Shown piece after piece: positions 1 to 7,512 of a stretch of 64,000 bases of DNA; positions within the stretch are counted from its first letter, which is position 1, and the number at the start of each line of letters is the position of its first letter. The position numbers were made by a program, and so were the translations under genes. The notes below the pieces were generated by a model. That model did no database searches and was not told the origin of the DNA. It saw only the letters and a list, made by a program, of their open reading frames with translations. Origin of the DNA: Bacilliculturomica massiliensis (GTDB taxonomy: Bacteria; Bacillota; Clostridia; Peptostreptococcales; Anaerovoracaceae); the NCBI RefSeq assembly GCF_900605495.1, contig NZ_LR027603.1, positions 1,303,997 to 1,367,996 on the forward strand. The letters are read 5' to 3'.

Positions 1-21
1 CGCGTCAGACAAATTTCTTCC

Positions 22-768
22 TTATTCGTCTTCCCCGCTCAGAACGCGGGCCAATACTTTTTTTTCTTCTTTATCCAGTGTTTCAGCGCTGTCCAGATAG
101 GTCTGCCACAGGTCCGGTCTCCGTTCCTTTGTCAGACGCATGGACTGCTCCAGCTGCCACAGATGGATCATCCTGTGATGTCCTGACAGCAGGATCTCCG
201 GCACTTCCATGCCCCGAAACTCCCGGGGCTTTGTATACTGAGGGTATTCCAGCAGGCCGGAATACACCGACTCCTCGAGATGTGCCAGACTGTTTCCCAG
301 TACCTCGGGGATCAGCCGGGCCACGGCGTCGATGAGCACCATGGCCGGAAGTTCGCCTCCCGTCAGCACATAGTCTCCGATGGAGACCTCCTCCATATTC
401 CAGTGATCCAGCGCCCGCTGGTCCACTCCCTCGTAATGGCCGCACAGGATCACCAGCGAATCCTCCCGGGACAATTCTTCTATCATCTGCTGATCCAGCA
501 TTTTGCCTCTGGGCGACATATACAGCACACGCTTTCCCTCCGCGCCGACAGCCTCCAGGCTGCGAAAGATCGGTTCCGCGTACATTACCATGCCCGCGCC
601 GCCTCCGAAAGGATAATCGTCTGTCTTATTGTGTTTGTCCAGCGTGTAGTCCCTGATGTTGGTCAGGCGGATATCCAGTATACCGTTTTCCGCAGCCCGG
701 CCCAGAATGCTCTCCTCCGTCACCGGACGGAACATATTGGGAAACAGCGTCAGTACATCGATCCTCAT
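22..768 (-). CDS. trmD: tRNA (guanine-N1-)-methyltransferase TrmD
   Basis: SPOUT-class enzyme that methylates G37 next to the anticodon of tRNAs, preventing +1 frameshifts; acts in the cytoplasm. The 248-residue length is normal for TrmD. The N-terminus MRIDVLTLFP, the HYEGVDQRA segment and the knotted SAM-binding stretch SIGDYVLTGGELPAM are all present, followed by the usual C-terminal tail. It is the last gene of the ylxM-ffh-rpsP-khpA-rimM-trmD cluster; rimM ends 42 bp upstream. The start at 768 is the only one that keeps the conserved N-terminus. The identification is secure. Confidence 0.97.
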   Translation of the reverse strand: MRIDVLTLFPNMFRPVTEESILGRAAENGILDIRLTNIRDYTLDKHNKTDDYPFGGGAGMVMYAEPIFRSLEAVGAEGKRVLYMSPRGKMLDQQMIEELSREDSLVILCGHYEGVDQRALDHWNMEEVSIGDYVLTGGELPAMVLIDAVARLIPEVLGNSLAHLEESVYSGLLEYPQYTKPREFRGMEVPEILLSGHHRMIHLWQLEQSMRLTKERRPDLWQTYLDSAETLDKEEKKVLARVLSGEDE

Positions 769-810
769 CGTCGTTCCTCCCGTTCTCCACGTCTTTGCAG
801 GCGGCGTCCA

Positions 811-1308
811 TCAGATCTCGGTCAGACCTTCGATCAGCTTTACTGTCATGCGCTTTTCCGCCGTATTCACATCCAGAATAAATTCCTTCACCGCCGGAAG
901 CAGAAACCGTTTCCCCGACTCCTGCTGGATCTCGTAGAGATCCTGGCTGCTGTTCTGGACCACGTTCACCAGACGGCCCACGGCCTCTCCGTCCTCCGAA
1001 AATACCGCCGTGCCGATCAGGTCGCCGATCAGATAGCTGTCGTCCTCCATCTCCCACATCTCTTCTCTGTCGAGAAACAGATCCTTGCCTTTCATGGCTT
1101 CCGCGTCATTTCGCGTATCCACGCCTGCAAGGCGCAGCACCACCATATTTTTCATAAAGCGAACGCCGGTCACAGTCCGCCGCTCCATTTCCACGTAAAG
1201 TTCTTCTATCTCTGAAAAGCGCCGCGGATCGCTTACATAGGGGTATACTCTCAGCTCTCCCTTGATGCCCACGGCGTTTGTTATCTGCCCGATTTTGATT
1301 CGTTCCAT
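811..1308 (-). CDS. rimM: 16S rRNA processing protein RimM
   Basis: 30S maturation factor that binds S19 and helps process the head of the small subunit. At 165 residues it has the family's two parts: an N-terminal RimM barrel (MERIKIGQITNAVGIKGE, with the conserved G-x-x-x-x-x-G-I-K-G-E pattern) and a C-terminal PRC-barrel-like half (residues about 95-165). The ATG at 1308 is preferred over one four codons upstream because GGGAG lies about 5 nt before it. Its place between khpA and trmD is the standard Firmicutes arrangement. A 165-bp gap with a hairpin separates it from khpA. Confidence 0.95.
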   Translation of the reverse strand: MERIKIGQITNAVGIKGELRVYPYVSDPRRFSEIEELYVEMERRTVTGVRFMKNMVVLRLAGVDTRNDAEAMKGKDLFLDREEMWEMEDDSYLIGDLIGTAVFSEDGEAVGRLVNVVQNSSQDLYEIQQESGKRFLLPAVKEFILDVNTAEKRMTVKLIEGLTEI

Positions 1309-1410
1309 CTTTTCTCCCATATCCGGCGGCTCTCGCGCCGCCGCAGCTTGACGGTCCTTTCTGCAGCCGGTCCGACGCGTCTCCGGCGGACGATCCCTTC
1401 ATAATAGCAG

Positions 1411-1442
1411 TAAGGCACATATACTTTCATATATGTGCCGCT
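1411..1442 (-). other. Hairpin between khpA and rimM
   Basis: A 10-bp perfect stem (1414-1423 paired with 1430-1439) with a 6-nt loop lies in the khpA-rimM gap. There is no U-tract, so it is not a clear terminator. It could be an RNA processing or stability element that separates expression of the ribosomal/KH genes from rimM-trmD. The function is inference. Confidence 0.4.
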
Positions 1443-1473
1443 TGTGTCGGTTGGCGTCACGGCCGCGCAGCGG

Positions 1474-1704
1474 TTACTGCACGATTTCCACGACTACCTT
1501 CTTATTCGCTTTTGTTGCTGCGGCCTTTACAACAGTACGAAGCGCTTTTGCGATTCTTCCCTGTTTGCCGATCACCTTACCCATATCATCAGGGGCAACC
1601 CTAAGCTCGATGACAATCGCCTGATTCTTTTCCACTTCTGTGACATGGACTTCATCCGGCTTGTCGACAAGTGATTTTGCAATCGCTTCTACCAGTTCTA
1701 CCAT
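1474..1704 (-). CDS. khpA: KH-domain RNA-binding protein KhpA
   Basis: Small (76-residue) single KH-domain protein. In Firmicutes KhpA forms a complex with KhpB/EloR and binds small RNAs and mRNAs, influencing cell elongation. The KH core is visible as VAPDDMGKVIGKQGRIAKAL, which holds the GxxG loop (GKQG). The ATG at 1704 has GGTGA upstream; a GTG at 1713 is the alternative start. The gene sits directly after rpsP (stop at 1721), the conserved location. Length and sequence match the family. Confidence 0.93.
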   Translation of the reverse strand: MVELVEAIAKSLVDKPDEVHVTEVEKNQAIVIELRVAPDDMGKVIGKQGRIAKALRTVVKAAATKANKKVVVEIVQ

Positions 1705-1720
1705 TTCTTTCACCGCTTTC

Positions 1721-1966
1721 TTACTCCAAGATGCCGGATTTCTTCAGAAGATCCTTCACCGTGTCGGTGGGCTGTGCGCCGGTTCCGAGCCATTTCTTTG
1801 CTTTCTCATCGTCGATCTTGATCTCTGCGGGGTCTACCAGCGGGTTATAGTAACCGATCTCTTCGATGAACTTGCCGTCTCTGGGAGCACGGGAATCAGC
1901 AACAACAACTCTGTAAAAAGGTTTTTTGTGTGCACCCATTCTCTTCAATCTGATTTTAACTGCCAT
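1721..1966 (-). CDS. rpsP: 30S ribosomal protein S16
   Basis: Structural protein of the 30S body. The 81-residue sequence opens with [20 protein letters not shown] and contains [15 protein letters not shown], both strongly conserved in S16. An AGGAGGTGTAACGT-type leader precedes the ATG. It lies between ffh and khpA in the usual ribosomal/SRP cluster. No anomaly seen. Confidence 0.98.
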   Translation of the reverse strand: MAVKIRLKRMGAHKKPFYRVVVADSRAPRDGKFIEEIGYYNPLVDPAEIKIDDEKAKKWLGTGAQPTDTVKDLLKKSGILE

Positions 1967-2038
1967 ACGTTACACCTCCTTTATCCTGTTTTCTGTATAC
2001 CAATCCGCCTTCCGGCAGGAATTATGGCCGTGTGTTTT

Positions 2039-3373
2039 TTAAAATCCGCGGAACATGCGTTTTCTTTTGTGCTTTGGGCCGCCGGTAAACTGCTTCATCA
2101 TCTTTTTGGCTTCTTCATAGCGTTTGATGAGATTGTTCACTTTATTCACCGTCACCCCGGCTCCGGCGGCAATGCGCCTGCGCCTGCTGGCGTTGAGAAC
2201 GGAAGGATCTTTTCTTTCCTGTCTGGTCATGGACTGGATGATGGCCTCCATGGACTTGAATTCCTTCTCGCCCTGATCCAGTTCCGTGTCGCTGACCTTG
2301 CCCCCCATACCGGGCAGCATATCCAGGATCTTTCCCAATCCTCCCATGTTTCTGATCTGACCGAACTGCTCCAGAAAATCTTCCAGAGTGAATTCGTTCT
2401 TCTTCATCTTCTTTTCCAGCTCGGCGGCTTTCTGTTCGTCGAAATTCTCCTGCGCCTTCTCGATGAGGGTCATCATGTCCCCCATGCCCAGGATCCTCGA
2501 CGCCATCCGCTCCGGGTGGAACGGTTCCAGCGCGTCCAGCTTTTCGCCCATACCGATGAATTTAATGGGCTTGCCTGTGACTGATTTTACGGAAAGCGCC
2601 GCTCCTCCTCTGGAGTCGCCGTCCAGCTTCGTCATAACGATGCCGTCGATCCCCAGCGTGTCGTTGAAACTCTGCGCCGCGTTGACAGCGTCCTGACCGG
2701 TCATGGCGTCCACCACCAGCAGGATCTCGTGGGGCTTGATCCGCTGCTTGATCCGGACCAGCTCTTCCATGAGTTCTTCATCTATGTGCAGACGGCCGGC
2801 CGTGTCTACGATGAGCACGTCGTGGCCTTTGTACTCCGCCTCTTTCATGGCCGCTTCCGCGATGACGTCCGCCTGCCTGCAGTCGCGCATGGTAAAGACG
2901 GGCACGTCCACGGATCTTCCCACGATCTCCAGCTGGTCGATCGCCGCCGGCCGGTAAATATCGCAGGCCGCCATCATGGGCTTTTTCCCGTTCTTTTTCA
3001 GATACGCCGCCAGCTTTCCGCAGGTGGTGGTTTTGCCGGTGCCCTGCAGACCTACCATCAGCAGGACGGTAAAGCCTTTCGGCGAATAAGTCAGACGGCT
3101 GTTGGTGCCGCCCATGAGGGCGACCAGCTCGTCGTTTACGATCTTGATGACCTGCTGCGCCGGTGTCAGGCTCTCCAGCACGTCCTGTCCCAGAGACTTC
3201 TCCTTCACGTCCGCCACAAATTCCTTGACGACCTTGAAGTTGACGTCCGCTTCCAAAAGGGCCAGCTTGACTTCGCGCATGGCCTCGTTGATGTCGGCCT
3301 CCGTGAGTACGCCCTTGCCCTTCAGCTTTTTAAAGACACCCTGTAACTTTTCCGAAAGTCCTTCAAATGCCAT
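2039..3373 (-). CDS. ffh: Signal recognition particle GTPase Ffh (SRP54)
   Basis: GTPase of the signal recognition particle; binds SRP RNA and signal sequences and delivers ribosomes to FtsY at the membrane. The 444-residue protein has the N domain (1-90), the G domain with GLQGTGKTTTCGKLA (G1), DTAGRLH (G3) and TKLDGDSRGG (G4/closing loop), and a Met-rich M domain (about 300-444) with the SRRRRIAAGAG RNA-binding helix. ylxM lies immediately upstream (58-bp gap), its regular partner. The end is short and basic, as usual. Confidence 0.98.
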   Translation of the reverse strand: MAFEGLSEKLQGVFKKLKGKGVLTEADINEAMREVKLALLEADVNFKVVKEFVADVKEKSLGQDVLESLTPAQQVIKIVNDELVALMGGTNSRLTYSPKGFTVLLMVGLQGTGKTTTCGKLAAYLKKNGKKPMMAACDIYRPAAIDQLEIVGRSVDVPVFTMRDCRQADVIAEAAMKEAEYKGHDVLIVDTAGRLHIDEELMEELVRIKQRIKPHEILLVVDAMTGQDAVNAAQSFNDTLGIDGIVMTKLDGDSRGGAALSVKSVTGKPIKFIGMGEKLDALEPFHPERMASRILGMGDMMTLIEKAQENFDEQKAAELEKKMKKNEFTLEDFLEQFGQIRNMGGLGKILDMLPGMGGKVSDTELDQGEKEFKSMEAIIQSMTRQERKDPSVLNASRRRRIAAGAGVTVNKVNNLIKRYEEAKKMMKQFTGGPKHKRKRMFRGF

Positions 3374-3431
3374 ATGATCCTTCTCCCATATCTTCGTATC
3401 TGACCGTCCCTGCGTTCCCGCGGCCGCGCCG

Positions 3432-3788
3432 CTAATCCCCCAGCCGGTCGATGGTCCTTCTGACCTCCGCCAGACGTTCTGTCAGCGCCGGATCTTCTCT
3501 ATATTCTTCGATCAGCCCGTCGATGATGCCGTCGATCTTTTTCAGCGCCGCCGCCGTCTCAGTAAATTTCTTCACCAGTCCCAGCTTTTCCTCCAGATCG
3601 AAAAGCGTTTTTTCCGCTTTCTTCACACCGTCGTGGACGCCCTGCCGGCTGATCTCAAACTCCTCCGCAATTTCGGACAGAGAGTAATTTTCCTCGTGAT
3701 ACAGTTGAAAAAAGGCTTTCTGTTTCTGCGGAAGCAGCTGACCGTAAAAATCGTACAGCATGCTGATCTCCGCGATCTTGTCTACCAT
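3432..3788 (-). CDS. ylxM: YlxM-family SRP-associated helix-turn-helix protein
   Basis: 118-residue protein with a sigma-70-region-4-like HTH (LSEIAEEFEISRQGVHDGVKKAEK, about residues 36-60, quoted in part) and a helical C-terminal tail. YlxM is co-transcribed with ffh in Firmicutes and modulates SRP activity in streptococci. A strong AAGGAGAGGG site precedes the ATG. It is the promoter-proximal gene of the operon; a candidate promoter lies at 3818-3846. Confidence 0.9.
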   Translation of the reverse strand: MVDKIAEISMLYDFYGQLLPQKQKAFFQLYHEENYSLSEIAEEFEISRQGVHDGVKKAEKTLFDLEEKLGLVKKFTETAAALKKIDGIIDGLIEEYREDPALTERLAEVRRTIDRLGD

Positions 3789-3817
3789 TTTCCCTCTCCT
3801 TCTTTCACACAGGTATT

Positions 3818-3846
3818 AGATTAACACACTCAGATAGGGCTGTCAA
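3818..3846 (-). promoter_or_regulatory. Candidate sigma-A promoter of the ylxM-ffh operon
   Basis: On the minus strand a perfect TTGACA (-35, 3841-3846) is followed after exactly 17 bp by TAATCT (-10, 3818-3823). The -10 is a weak match (3 of 6). The position, about 30-60 bp upstream of ylxM, is appropriate. Confidence 0.55.
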
Positions 3847-3925
3847 GTTTTTTTGCTTAACAGCCGTGTTGTTTTCCGGACCGCAGTACATCATAATCTT
3901 TTCAGAAAAAAAACGTATAAAAAGG

Positions 3926-3956
3926 TTGACTCTCACCCATCGTGATAGTTTAGAGT
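3926..3956 (+). promoter_or_regulatory. MerR-type promoter with 19-bp spacer and dyad
   Basis: TTGACT (3926-3931) and TAGAGT (3951-3956) are separated by 19 bp, the over-long spacer typical of MerR-activated promoters. The spacer carries an imperfect dyad (CTCTCAC ... GTGATAG). It lies 118 bp upstream of the MerR/TipAS gene, suggesting autoregulation. Confidence 0.6.
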
Positions 3957-4073
3957 AGAACTCGAAGACAAGGTCCTCCGGCAGTCGCCGGCCGGCACAG
4001 CCTGCTGCAGAAGATGAAAGTTCACAGATGCACAGCGTTGCAGACGATCGGAGGAAATTGGGAAGGATGGTGA

Positions 4074-4949
4074 ATGAATATGATGACTGTAAAACAAGTC
4101 TCTTTACTGACAGGCGTCAGTGTGCGGACTCTTCAGTTTTATGATGAGATCGGCTTATTTAAGCCAACGCAGATCACCGGCGCCGGCTATCGGATGTATG
4201 ATGAGAACGCGCTGGAAGAACTGCAGCAGATCCTGTTCTTCAAGGAACTGGATTTTACGCTGAAAGAGATCCGGGCGATCATGGATGATCCGGAATTTGA
4301 TAAAACAGCTGCCTTTGAAAAACAGCGCGAGCTGATCCGTATGAAACGAGATCGCCTGGACTCGCTGCTGAGGCTGCTGGAAAAACTGATAAAAGGAGAA
4401 AAATGTATGGATTTTAAAGAATTTGATATGAGCGACTATTTCCGCATTCTGGCTGAATTCAAGATGGAGCACACATCCGCGGTAACAGAGCGGTTCGGAA
4501 GCCTGGAACGCTATGATGAAATGATAGCAGAATTGAAGTCCCATGAGGACGAGATCGCTGAAATGGCAGTCAGACACTATGGCGATCCTGCGCATTTCAC
4601 GAAGGCCATGGAAGACAGCTTACTGGATTTCCTGATCAAGGGTCCGGCTATCTCCCCGGAAAAAGCAGGCGAACTCACGGAACAGACAGATGCGATCACC
4701 AAAAAACTGACCGCTGATCTGAGCAGAGACGCCGCGTCTCCCCAGGTCCAGGCCCTCGTGCGGGAGTTGATCTCCGCAGGCGGCCAGTGGGATGAAGGGA
4801 GCCAAAGCGGTAAAGGCTACTGGTCGTCCATGGCCGGTCTTTATGAGACAAACGCCGCCATGATCCAGGCTGTGGACAGGAAGTACGGAGACGGAGCGGC
4901 TCAGTTTCTCAGTCTTGCTCTGAAGACCTTTCTGATGGATCTAAATTAA
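4074..4949 (+). CDS. MerR-family regulator with TipAS-like effector domain
   Basis: 291-residue transcription factor. Residues about 1-70 are a MerR winged HTH (VKQVSLLTGVSVRTLQFYDE), followed by a coiled-coil dimerisation helix (about 75-110). Residues about 150-290 form the all-helical TipAS antibiotic-recognition domain (conserved acidic stretch SHEDEIAEMAVRHYGD and GQWDEGSQSGKGYW). TipA proteins bind thiopeptide-like or other amphipathic drugs; here the ligand is unknown. An internal RBS and Met (about 4407, AAAAGGAGAAAAATG) could give a short effector-only product, as TipAS is made in tipA, so two products are plausible. Likely autoregulated from the promoter at 3926. Confidence 0.85.
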   Translation: MNMMTVKQVSLLTGVSVRTLQFYDEIGLFKPTQITGAGYRMYDENALEELQQILFFKELDFTLKEIRAIMDDPEFDKTAAFEKQRELIRMKRDRLDSLLRLLEKLIKGEKCMDFKEFDMSDYFRILAEFKMEHTSAVTERFGSLERYDEMIAELKSHEDEIAEMAVRHYGDPAHFTKAMEDSLLDFLIKGPAISPEKAGELTEQTDAITKKLTADLSRDAASPQVQALVRELISAGGQWDEGSQSGKGYWSSMAGLYETNAAMIQAVDRKYGDGAAQFLSLALKTFLMDLN

Positions 4950-4953
4950 CGTG

Positions 4954-5008
4954 AAAGAGCAGACCGGGCCCGCAGGGCAACATGCCAGGCCCGGTCTGCT
5001 CTTTTTAA
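4954..5008. terminator. Bidirectional terminator between merR and the MetH-like genes
   Basis: A 17-bp stem (4954-4970 with 4988-5004) is flanked by A-rich and T-rich tracts (CTCTTTTTAATATT on the plus strand). It lies between convergent genes and can serve both. Confidence 0.85.
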
Positions 5009-5055
5009 TATTAAGAGTGGACCGCCGGCAAAATAAGCTGTGATCGCGGCCAGCG

Positions 5056-5787
5056 CTACGCGTCCCCGCCGCAGCGGAAGCCGCCCCCGGCGCCGGAATC
5101 GTACGCCGACGGGCAGGCAGCCCGCAGTTCACAGTAATCGCACGGTATCATCTCCCGCTGCTCCTTCTCCGCAATGCCGAACAGACCGGTGACCGACTTG
5201 GCCGGAATCATCAGCATGCTCTCCGTCAGCGTCAGTCCGATCTCTTCAGGCCGAAGAAGTTCGAAAGCGGTCTGCTGATTGTGGATATCGAATCCATGCT
5301 GGCCCGGCTCCCACGCTGAAGTAAAACAGAGCCCTTCTTTATTCAGAAGCTCCCGCGCGTAGTCTGACGTGAACGCAGCCGCTCTGGAAGCAAAGGCGCT
5401 GCCCCACGCTTCCAGGAAAAACTGCTCCATCAGATCGCCGCTGGCTTCCAGCAGCTCTCTGAATCCGTTCAGCGTGGCGGCGAACCACACCGCCTCGAAA
5501 CAGTCCCGCATGAGCTCGGTAATAAACGTGCTCCTGACCTCTTCTGTCCTGCCGCCGTCACCCTCCAGAAGGATGCTCTCCTCCCTTATCTCTCTGATTT
5601 TTACGGAACGGACCACTCCCGCAGGCTTCACCGCCTTCATACACGCTTCCCTGGTCTTTTCTACCAGCCCTGCATAGGCTTTCGGCAGTTTATCCATGTT
5701 CACCTGAGCGTGCCTGGCAAACGCCCGGTCCACATCCGTTAATTCCTCCATGGATATCTCAATGATCTTTCTCTGTATGATCGCCAT
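5056..5787 (-). CDS. MetH reactivation-domain-like protein with C-terminal Cys motif
   Basis: 243-residue protein (ATG at 5787 with AAGGAGGG 6 nt upstream). It resembles stand-alone vitamin B12-dependent methionine synthase activation domains: a central segment EAVWFAATLNGFRELLEASG, then ESMLMIPAKSVTGLFGI, the position of the SAM-binding loop in MetH. It ends with CDYCELRAACPSAY, a Cys-x2-Cys-x5-Cys motif seen in short clostridial versions. In MetH this domain binds S-adenosylmethionine for reductive remethylation of cob(II)alamin. It follows a second protein of the same fold (5924-6523), downstream of an mttB-bearing region. The inferred role is reductive reactivation of a corrinoid protein; no methionine synthase catalytic module is present in the window. 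Confidence 0.7.
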   Translation of the reverse strand: MAIIQRKIIEISMEELTDVDRAFARHAQVNMDKLPKAYAGLVEKTREACMKAVKPAGVVRSVKIREIREESILLEGDGGRTEEVRSTFITELMRDCFEAVWFAATLNGFRELLEASGDLMEQFFLEAWGSAFASRAAAFTSDYARELLNKEGLCFTSAWEPGQHGFDIHNQQTAFELLRPEEIGLTLTESMLMIPAKSVTGLFGIAEKEQREMIPCDYCELRAACPSAYDSGAGGGFRCGGDA

Positions 5788-5923
5788 CTTTCCCTCCTTT
5801 TCACCCTTGACCCACATCATCGGATCGCCCGGCGGTCCCGCCCAGACTTTCGCGGACGCCGCCGCCGTCTCTTACCGTTTTCCCGCGTGTCAGCACGTAT
5901 CAGCATGTGTCAGTAGCAGCACC

Positions 5924-6523
5924 TCAATTCTGCTTCGCGTCGGTCCCCCCGTCAAAAAAGATGACTGAGACGGTAAATTCAGGGCTCATGAATCCACTGT
6001 CCGACAACTCCACGCCGATGTCGTCAAATACATTGCCGATGGTCCTGAATAAAAAGCGATTTTCTCTGACCGGAATTTTGTCCGGTATGCCGGGTCTGAG
6101 CCACCGGGGATGGAGATAATTCCATTCTCTGCGCAGAAAATCACAGATCGCGTTCTCCGCTCCCCGCAGCGTGGCGGATTTCAGCGTCCAGAATATCTTC
6201 TCCGACGTGATGGCGCCCACATAATCAATTTCATCGCCGGCGGTAATGATGCCGAGAACGATCTCTCCGCAGCGCGTCAGCGGCCGCAGCATTTCAGTCA
6301 GTTCACCGCTCTCCGGAGACTTGCCGGCCACCAGCAGACCGCAGTCCTTTTCTGCAATGGAGCATCTGCGGATCACAGCCCGCGGCCTGACGCATCTTTC
6401 TGCCAGGGCCAGGGCCATCATCAGCTCGCCGTACTCCTTTGTTCCTTCCAGAATGCCGCTCTCCGCCGAAAGTTTTGCCGGATCATAGCCGATCTCTATT
6501 TTGCTGAATATTTTTCGGTCCAT
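5924..6523 (-). CDS. Second MetH reactivation-domain-like protein
   Basis: 199 residues (ATG at 6523, AGAGGGG upstream; GTG at 6532 is the alternative). The pattern PRAVIRRCSI ... GEIVLGIITAGDEID ... ATLRGAENAICDFL matches the first half of the MetH activation fold (P-x-A, then hydrophobic strand, T-x-G-x-x-I-D, then helix with A-x-x-x-x-A). The C-terminal part is short and lacks the Cys motif of its neighbour. The two tandem genes may be a divided or duplicated activation module acting as a heterodimer. The 136-bp gap before the next gene has no clear terminator. The family assignment is by pattern, not by alignment. Confidence 0.6.
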   Translation of the reverse strand: MDRKIFSKIEIGYDPAKLSAESGILEGTKEYGELMMALALAERCVRPRAVIRRCSIAEKDCGLLVAGKSPESGELTEMLRPLTRCGEIVLGIITAGDEIDYVGAITSEKIFWTLKSATLRGAENAICDFLRREWNYLHPRWLRPGIPDKIPVRENRFLFRTIGNVFDDIGVELSDSGFMSPEFTVSVIFFDGGTDAKQN

Positions 6524-6539
6524 CCGCTTCACCCCTCTG

Positions 6540-7439
6540 TCATCCTTCTGCTTCTTCCTGTTCCTCCTTCGTCCGGTCTGCGGCGATGATCAGCAGCACC
6601 GCGATCATCAGCGCGCTTCCCGTCAGCCCAAGCACCGTTATCCCTTCTCTCAGAATAAAAAGACTGCAGAGCATCGCCGTCACCGGCTCAAAGATGCTCA
6701 GCATGGCCGCGTAGGACGGTCCGATCATGCGGATCGCCAGAGTCATGAAACCGATGCCCACGATGGACAGCAGCGCGATGACGAACACATACCCGTATGC
6801 CTGCCACGGCAGAGAATACAGCTTGAATTGACCGGACGCCGTCCCCTGCACGCCGAACACCGCCACGATCACCACCGACAGATATACCATCAGATTACAG
6901 GCGTCCAGCTCACGCATGCTGCTGCGGTCTACGCTGACCATATAGACCGCGAAGGCTGCGCCGGACAGAAACGCGATGACGGCGCCGAAGGGGTCCAGTT
7001 TCGCTGAATCGGGCACATCCATAAGAAACAGGATGCTGGCACAGGTCAGCAGCAGCGCGGCCGCCTTCCTTCCCGTGAGTTTTTCTCTGAAAAATACGAT
7101 CATATAAAATACGACGATCACCGGATACACACAGTGGATCATGGTAGCCTGTCCCGTGGGCAGAAACCGGTAGGACTCCGTCAGAAGAAAGATGGCCACT
7201 CCGTAGCCTCCCGCCCCGAATAAAAGCAAAGCCAAGAGCTGACGCCTTGAGGGAGCGCGGAGTTTTCTGACCGCCGCCAGATATCCTCCCATGATGACCA
7301 GTACGAAAATGAAACGATACACCAGCAGCGTATTGCTGTTCATCTCATGGATCATTGCCAGACGTGTAAAAAGAGACTGAAGCCCATAGGCCGAAGCTCC
7401 GGTCACAGCCAGCGCGATCCCCTTTGTTTTCTCATTCAT
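6540..7439 (-). CDS. EamA/DMT-family transporter
   Basis: 299-residue integral membrane protein with about ten hydrophobic segments arranged as two EamA repeats (residues about 1-145 and 150-290). It begins MNEKTKGIALAVTGASAYG, and the second repeat contains VIAFLSGAAFAVYMV. GGAGGA lies 8 nt upstream of the ATG. The drug/metabolite transporter family exports or imports amino acids, amines and metabolites. It lies 16 bp upstream of the MetH-like pair and downstream of the sigma-54 activator, so it may export a product of the methyltransferase pathway. The substrate is unknown. Confidence 0.85.
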   Translation of the reverse strand: MNEKTKGIALAVTGASAYGLQSLFTRLAMIHEMNSNTLLVYRFIFVLVIMGGYLAAVRKLRAPSRRQLLALLLFGAGGYGVAIFLLTESYRFLPTGQATMIHCVYPVIVVFYMIVFFREKLTGRKAAALLLTCASILFLMDVPDSAKLDPFGAVIAFLSGAAFAVYMVSVDRSSMRELDACNLMVYLSVVIVAVFGVQGTASGQFKLYSLPWQAYGYVFVIALLSIVGIGFMTLAIRMIGPSYAAMLSIFEPVTAMLCSLFILREGITVLGLTGSALMIAVLLIIAADRTKEEQEEAEG

Positions 7440-7512
7440 GTTCTCATTCCTCCGGCCCTGACTGGGCGGTGGGAGGGCGGCCGCTCACAGATGCGCAGAA
7501 GCAGGTACGGCT

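Noticed and set aside
280-1215. Long plus-strand open frame opposite trmD and rimM
   Set aside because: It is antisense to two certain genes, has no RBS and shows no family similarity; high G+C creates such frames.
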